Positions 9,087 through 17,781 of a DNA stretch of 64,000 nucleotides are shown piece after piece. The notes under the pieces were generated by a model, which saw only the letters and a program-made list of their open reading frames with translations, did no database searches and was not told the origin of the DNA. The position numbers and the translations under genes were made by a program. The DNA comes from Alkalihalobacillus sp. AL-G. GTDB lineage: Bacteria > Bacillota > Bacilli > Bacillales > Fictibacillaceae. Where the stretch lies: assembly GCF_030643805.1 (NCBI RefSeq), contig NZ_CP094656.1, positions 434,001 through 498,000 on the forward strand, written 5' to 3'. Within the stretch, counting starts at the first letter, position 1; each line of letters begins with the position of its first letter.

Positions 9087-9551
9087 TTAGAAAAAGATTC
9101 CTGTTGGTAAAAAGACGTTTAAAAGATTCTCAAAAATAAATGAAAGAGCAATGGTGATCACGAGTATACTCGATAATGCGATCACATGACTTTTAACTGG
9201 CCTCTTAACAGGTAAAATGATCAGATAGACAATCGTAATAAAAATAAAGGAAGAGATAATGAATCCCAACAGCGCCAAGCTTAGGATATAGAGAGCAAAG
9301 AGGGCAAAGATGATCCAGACAATACCCTCTTTTTCGTTTTTCTCCTTTTCCGAAGCGGTTTTCCTTTCCTTTTTCAAAAATGATTGAATGATCATTACGA
9401 CGGTCAATCCAGCAATCAACCCTAAAAGAAGGCGAGGGAAAAATGCTGCTGAGATTTCAGTAAGGTCCTTGATATCAATGAGTTTCGTTTGGAAATAAAA
9501 GAATATGCAAAATATGAGTAGAACTACTCCTGCAATACGATCCTTCGTCAT
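9087..9551 (-). CDS. tctB: Tripartite tricarboxylate transporter small permease TctB
   Basis: This is a 154-residue small membrane subunit with four helices: about 7-24, 38-57, one long hydrophobic block from 74 to 112, and one at about 118-140. A basic loop KKERKTASEKEKNEKEG follows the second. This is the usual TctB/DUF1468 topology. It lies between tctC and tctA in the standard order, 14 bases before tctA. Confidence 0.9.
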   Translation of the reverse strand: MTKDRIAGVVLLIFCIFFYFQTKLIDIKDLTEISAAFFPRLLLGLIAGLTVVMIIQSFLKKERKTASEKEKNEKEGIVWIIFALFALYILSLALLGFIISSFIFITIVYLIILPVKRPVKSHVIALSSILVITIALSFIFENLLNVFLPTGIFF

Positions 9552-9672
9552 ACGCAGCCCCCCTTTTCGTTTTTATTTCCCGTTAAAAAAATTTCGGATA
9601 AGTACAAGAGCCTTTAGTTCATCCTTTAGGACTGTGGCTTATCCAAGTTTACGTTTGAGTATGTTCGTCGGA

Positions 9673-10647
9673 TTAATCGATTACTCCTTGACGCTTTAAC
9701 AAACCACCGAGATAGTCGACATCACCTTGAAGATGCTTCGAATACTTCTCGTGATCCATATATCTGAGCTCTACTCCCATGTTTTCCATTTCCTTTATGA
9801 ATTCAGGATTTTCAGCTACCTTCTTAATCGCATCACTTAAGGTTTTGATGATTTCTTCAGGAGTGCCTTTTGGTGCGAAAATTCCTCGATTAGTCGCGTT
9901 TGTAAAATCAATCCCTTGCTCTTTCAAGGTTGGAACATCTGGTAGTGCTGCAGTTCTTTTCTCAGTCGCAATCCCGAGAATCTTAAGCTGGTTGGCTTTC
10001 ATATATTCCTGTGCCGCTGGAATGGTGGTCGCACCAAAGTCAAGATGCTTTCCTAATAGTGCTTGGGTTCGCTTTGCGGTTCCATCATAGCCGACAATAT
10101 TGAATTTCACGCCTGCTGCATCCTGAATACCTAAAGGCACCATGTGTGACGTTGAACCGATTGATGCACCAAAGCTGATTGATTCTGGTTCCTGCTTCAA
10201 TTGATCGACCACATCCTGCATGCTATCCCAAGGGTTGTCCACATGTGTGGCAATCAATTGGGGTGCAGATGTGAGGAGTGAGACGGGTTCAAGGGCAAAA
10301 TAGTCAAAGTCGGTTTGACCCATTAATTTAGAAATTCCGATAGAATCGTGACCTGCCAGTAGAGTGTATCCGTCTGGTTCAGCCCCTATTGCTTCCTGGG
10401 CGCCGATAGATCCACTACCTCCACCGATGTTTTGAATGGTGATTTTTCCACCTAATTCTTCCTCTAGGTACTTTGCGGCGATTCGGTTAATGACATCTGT
10501 ATCCCCACCTGCCCCCCATGGGACAATGATTTTAATCGTTTTTTCTGGGTAACCACCCGCACCTGAGGATGAACACCCGGATAAAGCCGTAATTGCTGAT
10601 AAAAGCAACACAAACACCAGCAACATTTTCTTCTTCAGTTGTTTCAT
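9673..10647 (-). CDS. tctC: Tripartite tricarboxylate transporter substrate-binding lipoprotein TctC
   Basis: This is the 324-residue extracytoplasmic receptor of the transporter. The signal peptide ends in lipobox ALSGC with Cys25. The mature domain begins YPEKTIKIIVPWGAGGDTDV, the typical opening of Bug/TctC receptors. Later signatures are GGGSGSIGAQEA and PDGYTLLAGH. AGGGGGAG precedes the ATG. It is the first gene of the operon; 120 bases without a gene separate it from tctB, which might allow higher receptor expression. Confidence 0.95.
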   Translation of the reverse strand: MKQLKKKMLLVFVLLLSAITALSGCSSSGAGGYPEKTIKIIVPWGAGGDTDVINRIAAKYLEEELGGKITIQNIGGGSGSIGAQEAIGAEPDGYTLLAGHDSIGISKLMGQTDFDYFALEPVSLLTSAPQLIATHVDNPWDSMQDVVDQLKQEPESISFGASIGSTSHMVPLGIQDAAGVKFNIVGYDGTAKRTQALLGKHLDFGATTIPAAQEYMKANQLKILGIATEKRTAALPDVPTLKEQGIDFTNATNRGIFAPKGTPEEIIKTLSDAIKKVAENPEFIKEMENMGVELRYMDHEKYSKHLQGDVDYLGGLLKRQGVID

Positions 10648-11005
10648 AATTACTCCCCCTATTCATAACATTAGTAGGTAATCTTCCCGAAAAGGTTACA
10701 TTTGGAAATATTTTTTTCACTTAGACTACCTTTTGTTAAGATTAAGTATATAAATAATTTTCTGATAAGTCTATGCATATTTTAAACTTTTCTGATTTTT
10801 CATAATTCATTGTAAATTTTCCCCAGTTATACGACACTGTGTTAAAGTGGAAGAGGACAGTTACTCCAAAAAAGCTAATACGAAATAATTAATGTAGAAA
10901 GGCATATAAAACAGAAAGGATTAAAACAAGGTTGTAATCTTTTAGTAAAATAACAACAACAATATACAAAGCTATAATTACAAAAGGATATGCTTGGAGG
11001 ATAAA
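10648..11005. other. Divergent intergenic region, tctC and Nudix gene
   Basis: This AT-rich region should hold two divergent promoters. A TATAAT at 10973-10978 is a plausible -10 for the Nudix gene, without a good -35. I found no convincing cre box, sigma-54 site or operator. Confidence 0.4.
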
Positions 11006-11509
11006 ATGAAACAAGTCAATGTATTACACGATCAAGAAGGAACAAAGGTTTTTCAGGATAAACACGGACGAACTTTTTTTACATTGGAAGAAAATTCGAG
11101 TGTCATCGTGCTTGCGAAGGACGGAGACGAATTGATCCTGATCGAGCAATTCCGTAAGCCGGTAGATTCCAATGTGATTCAGTTGCCTGGTGGTGGGGTT
11201 GAGAAAGGTGAAGACTTGGAAGATGCAGCAAGACGCGAGTTTTTAGAGGAAACCGGCTATATATGCGGATCCTTACATTACTTAGGGAATCTACACGCGG
11301 CCTCATGGAGGAGCAATGAAATCACACACGTTTTTTATACAGAAGAAGTCGGAGAGAACATCAATCAGCAGCTCGAAGTCCATGAATCATCAATCAAAGT
11401 CTTGCGAATCAACGCTGAAGACTGCCTCCAACTCGTAAAAGACAACAAAATCCACGACTCTGAACTCTGTTACGCACTCCTGCAGGTCGTGTTGAGACGG
11501 TATATTTAA
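11006..11509 (+). CDS. Nudix hydrolase (ADP-ribose pyrophosphatase-like)
   Basis: This 167-residue Nudix enzyme hydrolyses a nucleoside diphosphate linked to another moiety. The Nudix box is complete: GGGVEKGEDLEDAARREF then LEETGY, residues about 62-85. The preceding strands (VIVLAKDGDELILIEQFRKPV) and the later LHAASWRSNEITHVFYTE resemble ADP-sugar pyrophosphatases. The start ATG at 11006 follows GGAGG by five bases, in preference to an in-frame TTG four codons earlier. The exact substrate is unknown. Confidence 0.9.
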   Translation: MKQVNVLHDQEGTKVFQDKHGRTFFTLEENSSVIVLAKDGDELILIEQFRKPVDSNVIQLPGGGVEKGEDLEDAARREFLEETGYICGSLHYLGNLHAASWRSNEITHVFYTEEVGENINQQLEVHESSIKVLRINAEDCLQLVKDNKIHDSELCYALLQVVLRRYI

Positions 11510-11554
11510 AATACATACGTTTTATGGTTTAAATCAGTAACGAGGAGGACTCAT

Positions 11555-12160
11555 ATGTACATTCCAAAGCACTTTGAAATGGATGATCAAGAAGGGATCT
11601 ACGACGTGATTGAACAGAACGGCTTTGCAACGCTGGTATCTCAGCACCAAGGCCTTCCTTATGCGACACACCTGCCTTTGACGCTTGATCGGGATTTAGG
11701 AGTCTTATACTGTCATGTAGCAAGACCCAATACCCAATGGAAGGATATAGAGGGACAAGATGTTCTTGCGATTTTTCAAGGTCCGCACAGCTATATCTCC
11801 CCTTCTTGGTATGAAACCAACAAAGCAGTGCCGACTTGGAATTATGTATCGGTCCATGTGTACGGGCGGGTTGCGATTGTAAATGATGAACAAGAACTAA
11901 TGGATTCCTTGAAGGACATGGTCAATAAATATGAAAAGCCGGATAGCTCGTACAATCTAAGCGAAGTAGATCCTGCTTATATAAAAGGCTTGAGCCAAGG
12001 TATTGTCGGTCTAAAAATAAAGATTGATAAACTTGAAGGTAAGAAGAAATTAAGTCAAAACCACCCAATAGAAAGACAAGAACTCGTAATCCAGCAGCTT
12101 GAAAAGTCTACTAGTGATGAGGCTAAGCAGGTTGCACAGCTGATGAGGAAAAATCTTTAA
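11555..12160 (+). CDS. paiB: PaiB-type FMN-binding transcriptional regulator
   Basis: This 201-residue protein belongs to the PaiB family, which has a split-barrel flavin-binding fold. Its opening [10 protein letters not shown], the strand [27 protein letters not shown] and the highly conserved [14 protein letters not shown] and [13 protein letters not shown] are all seen. In Bacillus subtilis PaiB acts with PaiA as a negative regulator of degradative enzymes and sporulation; no PaiA homologue is adjacent here. GAGGAGG precedes the ATG. Confidence 0.92.
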   Translation: MYIPKHFEMDDQEGIYDVIEQNGFATLVSQHQGLPYATHLPLTLDRDLGVLYCHVARPNTQWKDIEGQDVLAIFQGPHSYISPSWYETNKAVPTWNYVSVHVYGRVAIVNDEQELMDSLKDMVNKYEKPDSSYNLSEVDPAYIKGLSQGIVGLKIKIDKLEGKKKLSQNHPIERQELVIQQLEKSTSDEAKQVAQLMRKNL

Positions 12161-12220
12161 AAATAAATATATAGAGCGGAATTCTTCGTCCACCCTGAAG
12201 GTGATTAGAGAGGGGACATT

Positions 12221-12751
12221 ATGGCGGGTAACCTATTATATATTCCCTATACCATCATATTAGTCATTGTCCTGATTGTGGTTGGTGTGGTAATCCAAAT
12301 TAAATATAGAAAGCTGTTTCGGAAGTTTTTGGCTATTTCGCTTCCGATGGTCATGATCGTCCAATTCTATTTTTGGAACGTAGATTTCAATCGATATGTT
12401 AAAAGTTATTTGTTTTCCAGTAAAGTCTTTAAATTTGAACATCAACAAGAACTAAAAGGCATTTCTATTCCATTACCAAACAGAACGGTGCTGCTTGGAA
12501 AAGAGGATGGTTGTTCACCCTACTACATCACATACGTAGAGGATAAAGAATTCATCTCCTTTTATATGGAGGAATTAGAAAGGCTCGAAAAAAGAGCGGG
12601 GATCGACAATTATAGCTTTCTTGAACGAAATGAAGAAAAAGGATTCACCGTTGAACTTCCTTCCAATTCAAAGATTGATATTATGATACATAGAAAAGAT
12701 AGCGAAGACAATTGGCTACTTTCAATCTACTATAATAGTAAGAGAGAGTGA
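12221..12751 (+). CDS. Membrane-anchored protein of unknown function
   Basis: This 176-residue protein has two N-terminal hydrophobic helices (about 8-26 and 36-54) and a soluble, charged C-terminal domain from about 60 onward. I do not recognise the family. GAGAGGGG precedes the ATG and a clear terminator follows, so it is a single-gene transcript. The soluble domain contains LEKRAGIDNYSFLERNEEKG, and it probably faces outward or inward as one compact domain. Confidence 0.7.
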   Translation: MAGNLLYIPYTIILVIVLIVVGVVIQIKYRKLFRKFLAISLPMVMIVQFYFWNVDFNRYVKSYLFSSKVFKFEHQQELKGISIPLPNRTVLLGKEDGCSPYYITYVEDKEFISFYMEELERLEKRAGIDNYSFLERNEEKGFTVELPSNSKIDIMIHRKDSEDNWLLSIYYNSKRE

Positions 12752-12770
12752 ACGGTCGTTGCGTGCAGCG

Positions 12771-12803
12771 GGACTTCCTTTTGGAGGTCCTTTCATTATT
12801 TTT
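12771..12803 (+). terminator. Rho-independent terminator
   Basis: GGACTTCC pairs with GGAGGTCC around TTTT and is followed by a T-rich tract. It ends the preceding gene. Confidence 0.8.
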
Positions 12804-12812
12804 AAAATAAAT

Positions 12813-12838
12813 TGAACTTTTTCGATACGTAAACGCTC
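12813..12838 (+). promoter_or_regulatory. Candidate ECF-type autoregulatory promoter
   Basis: TGAAC at 12813-12817 followed by T-rich bases, and CGCTC at 12834-12838, are separated by 16 bases. This is the layout of ECF sigma promoters (-35 GAAC, -10 CG-type). It lies about 25 bases before an ECF sigma gene, which suggests autoregulation. Confidence 0.5.
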
Positions 12839-12863
12839 TAACATATAGAAAGGGGGCAGGCAA

Positions 12864-13385
12864 TTGGATGTTGAGAAGCTTGTGCGTGAGGCACAGCAAG
12901 GGGATAAGGAAGCTTTATTGCAGCTTGTTTTGCCCGAAAAAGACCATTATTATCGCTTGGCTTATTCATACTTGAGACACCCGGAGGATGCGATGGATGC
13001 ACTCGAGGATATGATCGTCATTTTATATGAAAAAATCGAACGGTTAAAAAAACCGGAATCCTTTTACAGCTGGAGTAAAACGATTCTCGTGAATTGCTGC
13101 CGGGATCAATTACGGAAAAAGAAATCTACTTTTAACTTTGAGGAACTCGAGCTGCCATCGGTCCAATCCGAAGGTCCAATGGTGGTCCACAAACTCGATG
13201 TCCAAAGTCAGCTGGAACGATTAAGCCTTGACCAGCGGGAGGTCATCAAGATGCGTTATTGGCTTGATTATGATTATGAAACGATCGCTCGCCTGACAAA
13301 GGTCCCTGTCGGAACGGTGAAATCGAGAATCTTTCATGGACTGAAAAAGCTGAAGTACTATCTTGGAGGTGAGTACAATGAGTAA
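12864..13385 (+). CDS. ECF-type RNA polymerase sigma factor
   Basis: This 173-residue sigma-70 family protein has region 2 (YRLAYSYLRHPEDAMDALED, about 33-53) and region 4 with its helix-turn-helix (LSLDQREVIKMRYW then YETIARLTKVPVGTVKSRIF, about 115-160). It starts with TTG, seven bases after AGGGGG; a nearby ATG is in another frame. The stop overlaps the start of the anti-sigma gene by eight bases. The pair probably responds to cell-envelope stress, by analogy with similar Bacillus pairs. Confidence 0.93.
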   Translation: MDVEKLVREAQQGDKEALLQLVLPEKDHYYRLAYSYLRHPEDAMDALEDMIVILYEKIERLKKPESFYSWSKTILVNCCRDQLRKKKSTFNFEELELPSVQSEGPMVVHKLDVQSQLERLSLDQREVIKMRYWLDYDYETIARLTKVPVGTVKSRIFHGLKKLKYYLGGEYNE

Positions 13386-14661
13386 ACTCGAGAACGAAAT
13401 GTCCGATCACGGAAAAGAGCTGAAACAAATGAAAGCGCCGGATCAACTCGAACAGAGGCTCAGGAATAGACTTGAAGCTCTACCTCCGAAAAAACCAAAA
13501 CGATGGAAGTCGTCTAGCTTGATTGCTGCATCGATTTTGTTCTTGTTCTTTTTCACATATCAATTCGAAACGATGGCTTTTTATGGAAAGAAGATTCTCG
13601 GATTCGATAGTGTGCTCAACGGAACGCTTGCTGAATTGAATGATCAAGGGAAAGGGCAGGTCATCGATAAAAGCGTTACCCTTCCAAACGGAGCTGTCGT
13701 AACATTGGATGGCGTCATGCTCGATGCCAATCAGCTAATCGTGTTTTATACGATAGTGGATAAAAGCGAGGATACCGAGACAAAATGGTCCAACTACAGA
13801 ACGTCCCTTCAAAGTTTTTTTGGTGATGTGCAGCCTCACAGCGGGATTGGAAAAACGAATGAGTCCAATACAAAGATAAGTAATGTGGAGTCGTTTAAAG
13901 CACCGAACCCATTTGTGAAGAACTTGGATTTTTATATTACTTATGGGAACCAGCTGGAGCAACGAGAAAAAATCTCCTTCGAGCTGGACCGGTCAAGAGC
14001 ATTGGCGTATAAGTATGAGCAGGACATTGATCAAACGATCAAAACCGATGTAGCGGATTATACGTTCGAAACCATCATTGCAACTCCTACCCAGACGGTG
14101 GTCAAAGGTACCGTCGATGTAAAGCAGAAGGAAGCATGGAACGAATCGAGCTTTCCGGAACAGTATGAGGTGGAGTTATTGGTGGACGGTGAGACCGTAC
14201 CGCCGCAGGGAAGCGGATTATCGTCAAGCTTGAATAGATACACATTTGAGCTCGAATATGACGGTTTGTCACATGATATCAATGATTTGAAATTGACGAT
14301 GAAACGAGCCATTTCTGAACAATCAACGGACCATGCCATCCATCTGCAAGAGAAAAAGTCCATTAAGATGGAAGGCATTCCGCTTTCAGTGGAAAACGTA
14401 ACGGTCGAGGAAAACAAGACAATCGTCATCTTGAATACTCCTGAGCCATTCACGGTGTTGAAGGCGGAACTGGATGATGGTCGGATGACAGCTGGACTTG
14501 AAACAGTGCTGGTCGGATCGTACGAAAAAACCGAATCCGGACTTGAAAAACAACTCATCTTAACATTCGACGAGCCGCTTGGTAAAGAAGCGGAATTACA
14601 CATAACCAAATACGTAACGTTAGAAGATGTGAATGAAACGATCCAAATCCCGGTACGATAA
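13378..14661 (+). CDS. Membrane anti-sigma factor (DUF4179 family)
   Basis: This 427-residue protein has a short cytoplasmic N-terminus with a basic PKKPKRWKSS stretch, one transmembrane helix at about 45-62, and a large outside domain. The segment after the helix (LNGTLAELNDQGKGQVIDKS and VTLDGVMLDANQLIVFYTIV) is typical of DUF4179 anti-sigma proteins. It should hold the ECF sigma factor at the membrane until a signal releases it. GGAGGTGAG inside the sigma gene serves as its ribosome binding site, giving tight coupling. Confidence 0.88.
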   Translation: MSKLENEMSDHGKELKQMKAPDQLEQRLRNRLEALPPKKPKRWKSSSLIAASILFLFFFTYQFETMAFYGKKILGFDSVLNGTLAELNDQGKGQVIDKSVTLPNGAVVTLDGVMLDANQLIVFYTIVDKSEDTETKWSNYRTSLQSFFGDVQPHSGIGKTNESNTKISNVESFKAPNPFVKNLDFYITYGNQLEQREKISFELDRSRALAYKYEQDIDQTIKTDVADYTFETIIATPTQTVVKGTVDVKQKEAWNESSFPEQYEVELLVDGETVPPQGSGLSSSLNRYTFELEYDGLSHDINDLKLTMKRAISEQSTDHAIHLQEKKSIKMEGIPLSVENVTVEENKTIVILNTPEPFTVLKAELDDGRMTAGLETVLVGSYEKTESGLEKQLILTFDEPLGKEAELHITKYVTLEDVNETIQIPVR

Positions 14662-14689
14662 TTCGACAAGTGTCTGTCACTTGTCGAAT
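14661..14689. repeat. Intergenic palindrome, CGACAAGTG family, copy 1
   Basis: ATTCGACAAGTG and CACTTGTCGAAT form a perfect 12-bp stem around TCTGT. No T-run follows, so it is not a standard terminator. A near-identical palindrome lies at 16438-16466. Confidence 0.75.
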
Positions 14690-14748
14690 ACGATTAACCT
14701 CCTCCTTTCACGGGTATTATCCCTATACGAATGAAAAGGAGGAGAGCC

Positions 14749-15375
14749 ATGTCTAAAATACACGCACTAGTTCTGAATTGTTCGTTGAAGCCGAGTGATG
14801 AAACGTCCAACACCCAAGCTCTTACTGACAAATCACTTACCATTTTCGAAAAAGAAGGGGTAAGCTACGAGATCGTTCGACTGGCTGACTATAATATCCG
14901 ATATGGGATTACAGATGATGCTGGAGAAGGCGATGACTGGCCGTACATTTTTAAAAAAGTGAAAGCGGCTGATATCCTGATCATCGGGACACCGCTTTGG
15001 CTCGGGGAGAAGAGCAGTATTACCGCCCTTGCTATCGAGCGACTTTACGGTAGCAGCAGCTTCACAAACGAAAAAGGTCAATCGCTTTACTACAACAAGG
15101 TCGGCGGTGTCGTCATCACTGGAAATGAAGACGGAGCCAAAAATGCAGCCAAGTCGATTCTTTATGCGCTCTCTCATATTGGCTTTACCGTGCCTCCGAA
15201 CGTGGATCCTTACTGGGTTGGAGATGCAGGTCCAGGTGAATCGTATATTGAAGCAGGTGGTGATCAGCATGACTTCACCCAGAAAAACATCGAGAAGATG
15301 AGCTACAACCTGGTGCACATCGCCAGACTTCTGAATGAACATCCGATTCCAGCAGAAGGGAATACGATGGAATAA
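14749..15375 (+). CDS. Flavodoxin family / NAD(P)H-dependent FMN reductase-like protein
   Basis: This 208-residue flavoprotein opens with HALVLNCSLKPSDETSNTQ, the phosphate-binding loop of the NADPH-dependent FMN reductase fold. A second flavin contact region is GTPLWLGEKSSITALAIERL (about 79-98), and VGGVVITGNEDGAKNAAKSI follows. The start ATG at 14749 follows AAGGAGGAG; an earlier in-frame ATG lies inside that Shine-Dalgarno region. It is a single gene ended by a hairpin. The electron acceptor is unknown. Confidence 0.85.
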   Translation: MSKIHALVLNCSLKPSDETSNTQALTDKSLTIFEKEGVSYEIVRLADYNIRYGITDDAGEGDDWPYIFKKVKAADILIIGTPLWLGEKSSITALAIERLYGSSSFTNEKGQSLYYNKVGGVVITGNEDGAKNAAKSILYALSHIGFTVPPNVDPYWVGDAGPGESYIEAGGDQHDFTQKNIEKMSYNLVHIARLLNEHPIPAEGNTME

Positions 15376-15381
15376 AGGAGC

Positions 15382-15418
15382 AAGAACTCTTAGCGATCAA
15401 CCGCTGGGAGTTCTTTTT
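15382..15418 (+). terminator. Rho-independent terminator
   Basis: AGAACTC and AGCG pair with CGCT and GAGTTCT, followed by TTTTT. It ends the flavodoxin gene. Confidence 0.85.
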
Positions 15419-15614
15419 ATGAAGGTTTAGAAGCAGATTGATCCGATGCCGGAAACGCTTCCTAAAGTTATCACATAGGAGGAAAGTATGAATGCGTTCT
15501 AGAAATCCTTTCATCAGGAAGAAATTCAGTACGAGAAATTCCTTTAAATTTTTTAAAATCGTACCGTAACTTTTCCGTATGTAGCATCGTTATAGGTTGT
15601 AAGGAGGTGAAGTC

Positions 15615-15986
15615 ATGAAAGGAGTCAAACGAATCGATGCAGTTTTTGTACCGGTGACAGATATTGAACGGTCTGAAAAGTGGTATTTGGAGATGTTCCC
15701 ATTCAGGGTCGTTTTTCGCAGCAGTGATGGCATTTATGTAGGATTTCGGTTTAATGACAATGAAAGTGAAAGCGATCTGAAAACTGCTTTGACGCTTCAT
15801 AAAGTAGAGAGAATGCCTGAAAGAAGTCACATCCCATTCAATTTTTACACAGAGGATGTCGAAGGATTCCATTCTTACTTGGCGGATAAAGGTATTGAGG
15901 TAGGTCAAATACATAGCGCAGAGGGCATGCGCTTTTTCGAGTTTTCCGATCCGGACGGAAATACGATGGAAGCCGTAACTTTCTAG
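15615..15986 (+). CDS. VOC family protein (glyoxalase/dioxygenase fold), first of a pair
   Basis: This 123-residue single-module VOC protein has the opening DAVFVPVTDIERSEKWYLEM and ends FFEFSDPDGNTMEAVTF, the usual last strand that carries a metal-ligand Glu. AAGGAGGTG precedes the ATG. It lies 17 bases upstream of another VOC gene, so both are probably one transcript. The reaction cannot be told from sequence. Confidence 0.85.
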   Translation: MKGVKRIDAVFVPVTDIERSEKWYLEMFPFRVVFRSSDGIYVGFRFNDNESESDLKTALTLHKVERMPERSHIPFNFYTEDVEGFHSYLADKGIEVGQIHSAEGMRFFEFSDPDGNTMEAVTF

Positions 15987-16003
15987 CATTATGGAGGATG
16001 AAA

Positions 16004-16420
16004 ATGGATACAAAGCTACAACGTGTAGGGACTACATATTTGCCAGTGAGAGATACAGAGGAAGCTTCTAAGTGGTATCAAGAAAAGCTTGGCGCTGTCG
16101 AGAACTATCGGGATGAGGATAAAGCGATCCTTGAATTTGCGAATCAAAGCTTTTTTCTCGTAAAAGCGAGAGAGGGTGAACGGGCAGTATTTCTCGACAT
16201 TCACGGAAATGAACGTTTCATGATGACATTTGAAGTGGACGGCTTCGACCAGTTAAAAAAAGTCCACAAAACCTTTAAAGAAAAAGGGGTTAGGGTTGGC
16301 GAGATTGAAGACCGTGGACATCCGGGGAACAATTTCATCTTTTATGATCCGGACGGAAATTCATTCGATGTATGGAGTGAATTAAGCCCTGTATTTAAAG
16401 AAAAATATTCAGTGAAATAG
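16004..16420 (+). CDS. VOC family protein (glyoxalase/dioxygenase fold), second of a pair
   Basis: This 138-residue VOC protein opens VGTTYLPVRDTEEASKWYQE and ends NNFIFYDPDGNSFDVWSE, as in glyoxalase-fold proteins. The ATG at 16004 is chosen because GGAGG lies six bases before it; the in-frame ATG at 15998 is too close. A palindrome 17 bases after the stop separates it from the convergent CGNR gene. Confidence 0.85.
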   Translation: MDTKLQRVGTTYLPVRDTEEASKWYQEKLGAVENYRDEDKAILEFANQSFFLVKAREGERAVFLDIHGNERFMMTFEVDGFDQLKKVHKTFKEKGVRVGEIEDRGHPGNNFIFYDPDGNSFDVWSELSPVFKEKYSVK

Positions 16421-16437
16421 TCATTATTGAATAAGCC

Positions 16438-16466
16438 ATTCGACAAGTGCCTGGCACTTGTCGGAA
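16438..16466. repeat. Intergenic palindrome, CGACAAGTG family, copy 2
   Basis: CGACAAGTGC and GCACTTGTCG form a perfect 10-bp stem around CTG, flanked by ATT and GAA. It shares its arms with the palindrome at 14661-14689. It lies between two convergent genes and may also act as a weak terminator. Confidence 0.75.
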
Positions 16467-16480
16467 ATCTTGTCGAAAAA

Positions 16481-17107
16481 TTATTTTTTGTTCTGATAAA
16501 AGCGACGGGCTTTTGCACGGTTGCCGCAGTCTGCCATTGAACACCATCGGCGGCTGCGGTTTCTACTTGTATCCAAAAACAGCCATCCACACGGATCCCC
16601 CTCACATTTCTTCACTCTCTTCAGATCTTTTTCAGAAACGAGAATATCGATCGCCGATTGGACAATTGGTGATAGCATCCCTGCTAAAGAGTCGTCGGGC
16701 TTACGGAATTGCAATGAAAATTTGTCTTCCCCAGGTATAATTTGAATGGAGCGGTAAACGTCAACCAACACTCCATTTAAGATGGAAAGGTCCGTTTTGC
16801 CCGGTGTTTCATCGTTTGAAATAGAGCTGAATATACGGTAAATCGCTTCGCGGAACTCCAATGCTTTCTCAAGTATTTTAGTTGCCTCAGCAGGATTGCC
16901 TTCAGCCTGTTGAAGAAGTGAAAGAGCTTGCTGCTCCGTTAAAATATCCGCATGTAGACACCAGCCTACTAATTGCTCATAACTCGTTAGCCATTCTCTA
17001 GAATCCTCGCTATCGTGCCAGCTGACTGTATTGGCAAAATCCAAACATAATCGTTCCCCGATCAAGGCATGTGTGTGTATATCTCTGTCTTTATTCGTTT
17101 CTGACAT
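16481..17107 (-). CDS. CGNR zinc-finger transcriptional regulator with ABATE domain
   Basis: This 208-residue protein begins with the ABATE-like stretch GERLCLDFANTVSWHDS and ends with the CGNR zinc finger: CEGDPCGWLFLDTSRNR then WCSMADCGNRAKARRF, with Cys at both CxxxxC and CxxxC positions. Proteins of this kind are thought to be ligand-responsive DNA-binding regulators. It is transcribed divergently from a DinB gene. Three TAACCATC half-sites lie in the shared region, so it may control its neighbour and itself. Confidence 0.9.
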   Translation of the reverse strand: MSETNKDRDIHTHALIGERLCLDFANTVSWHDSEDSREWLTSYEQLVGWCLHADILTEQQALSLLQQAEGNPAEATKILEKALEFREAIYRIFSSISNDETPGKTDLSILNGVLVDVYRSIQIIPGEDKFSLQFRKPDDSLAGMLSPIVQSAIDILVSEKDLKRVKKCEGDPCGWLFLDTSRNRSRRWCSMADCGNRAKARRFYQNKK

Positions 17108-17196
17108 TTAAATGACCCCTTCGATCCTGCACTGAAAAAATAAATGATAATCGTTCCAGTACAACGCTCTCTTAGTTTGGCTGGTTATTCTTAATA

Positions 17197-17272
17197 TAAC
17201 CATCATAAAACATATTGACAGTTAGATTCAACTGCATTACGATATAACCATCAAAACGATTTTAGATGGTTA
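17197..17272. promoter_or_regulatory. Operator cluster with three TAACCATC half-sites
   Basis: TAACCATC occurs at 17197-17204 and 17245-17252, within the longer repeated ATATAACCATCA, and its inverse GATGGTTA occurs at 17265-17272. The last two form an inverted pair with a 12-base spacer. They bracket the -35/-10 elements listed next, so a bound protein would block the promoter. The divergent CGNR regulator is the obvious candidate binder. Confidence 0.6.
17215..17243 (+). promoter_or_regulatory. Sigma-A promoter of the DinB gene
   Basis: TTGACA at 17215-17220 and TACGAT at 17238-17243 are exactly 17 bases apart. The promoter lies about 70 bases before the DinB start codon. Confidence 0.6.
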
Positions 17273-17310
17273 AATTTTACCAATAATAAAAACCTTTGGG
17301 AGGAATCGGG

Positions 17311-17781
17311 ATGAGCAATTCATTAGTGCAATCGATTAAAGAATTGTTAAAGGAAACGTTTGAAGGACCAGCCGAAAACGGGAGCTGGTATGTGGAGTCA
17401 AAGCCGAATAGTGGTATTTTTGGTACGTTGGCAACGCTATCAGCGGATAAGGCTTCAATTCCAGTCCAAGGAACGACGGTAGCTGCTCACACAGACCATA
17501 CCAGGTATTACCTTTGGGGAATGAATACAATTATTCGAACAGGTGAACAGCCGAAATTTGATTGGAGTGAAAGCTGGAAAATCACCTCAGTCGATGAATC
17601 AACTTGGGAAAAGTATCAAGGTGAACTCCAGCATGAGTACAACACGCTGTTAGAAAAAATTGATACGCTAAATAATGATGATGGAGAGATATTGGAGGAA
17701 GCACTTGGCTCTATAGCGCATTCTGCGTACCATCTCGGGGCAATCAAACAAATGGTAAAGCACATTAATGGATCACTTTGA
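17311..17781 (+). CDS. DinB-like four-helix protein
   Basis: This 156-residue protein of the DinB/YfiT-like superfamily has three metal-ligand histidines in the expected places: AAHTDHTRYY (about residue 55) and AHSAYHLGAIKQ (about 137-148). The ATG follows GGGAGG by nine bases; an upstream in-frame start lies in the Shine-Dalgarno region. Members include thiol transferases and damage-inducible proteins of unknown activity, and no specific reaction can be given. The promoter region carries a clear operator cluster. Confidence 0.82.
   Translation: MSNSLVQSIKELLKETFEGPAENGSWYVESKPNSGIFGTLATLSADKASIPVQGTTVAAHTDHTRYYLWGMNTIIRTGEQPKFDWSESWKITSVDESTWEKYQGELQHEYNTLLEKIDTLNNDDGEILEEALGSIAHSAYHLGAIKQMVKHINGSL

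Noticed and set aside
10648-11005. A catabolite-repression (cre) site for the tct operon
   Set aside because: No sequence close to the cre consensus was found in the divergent region.
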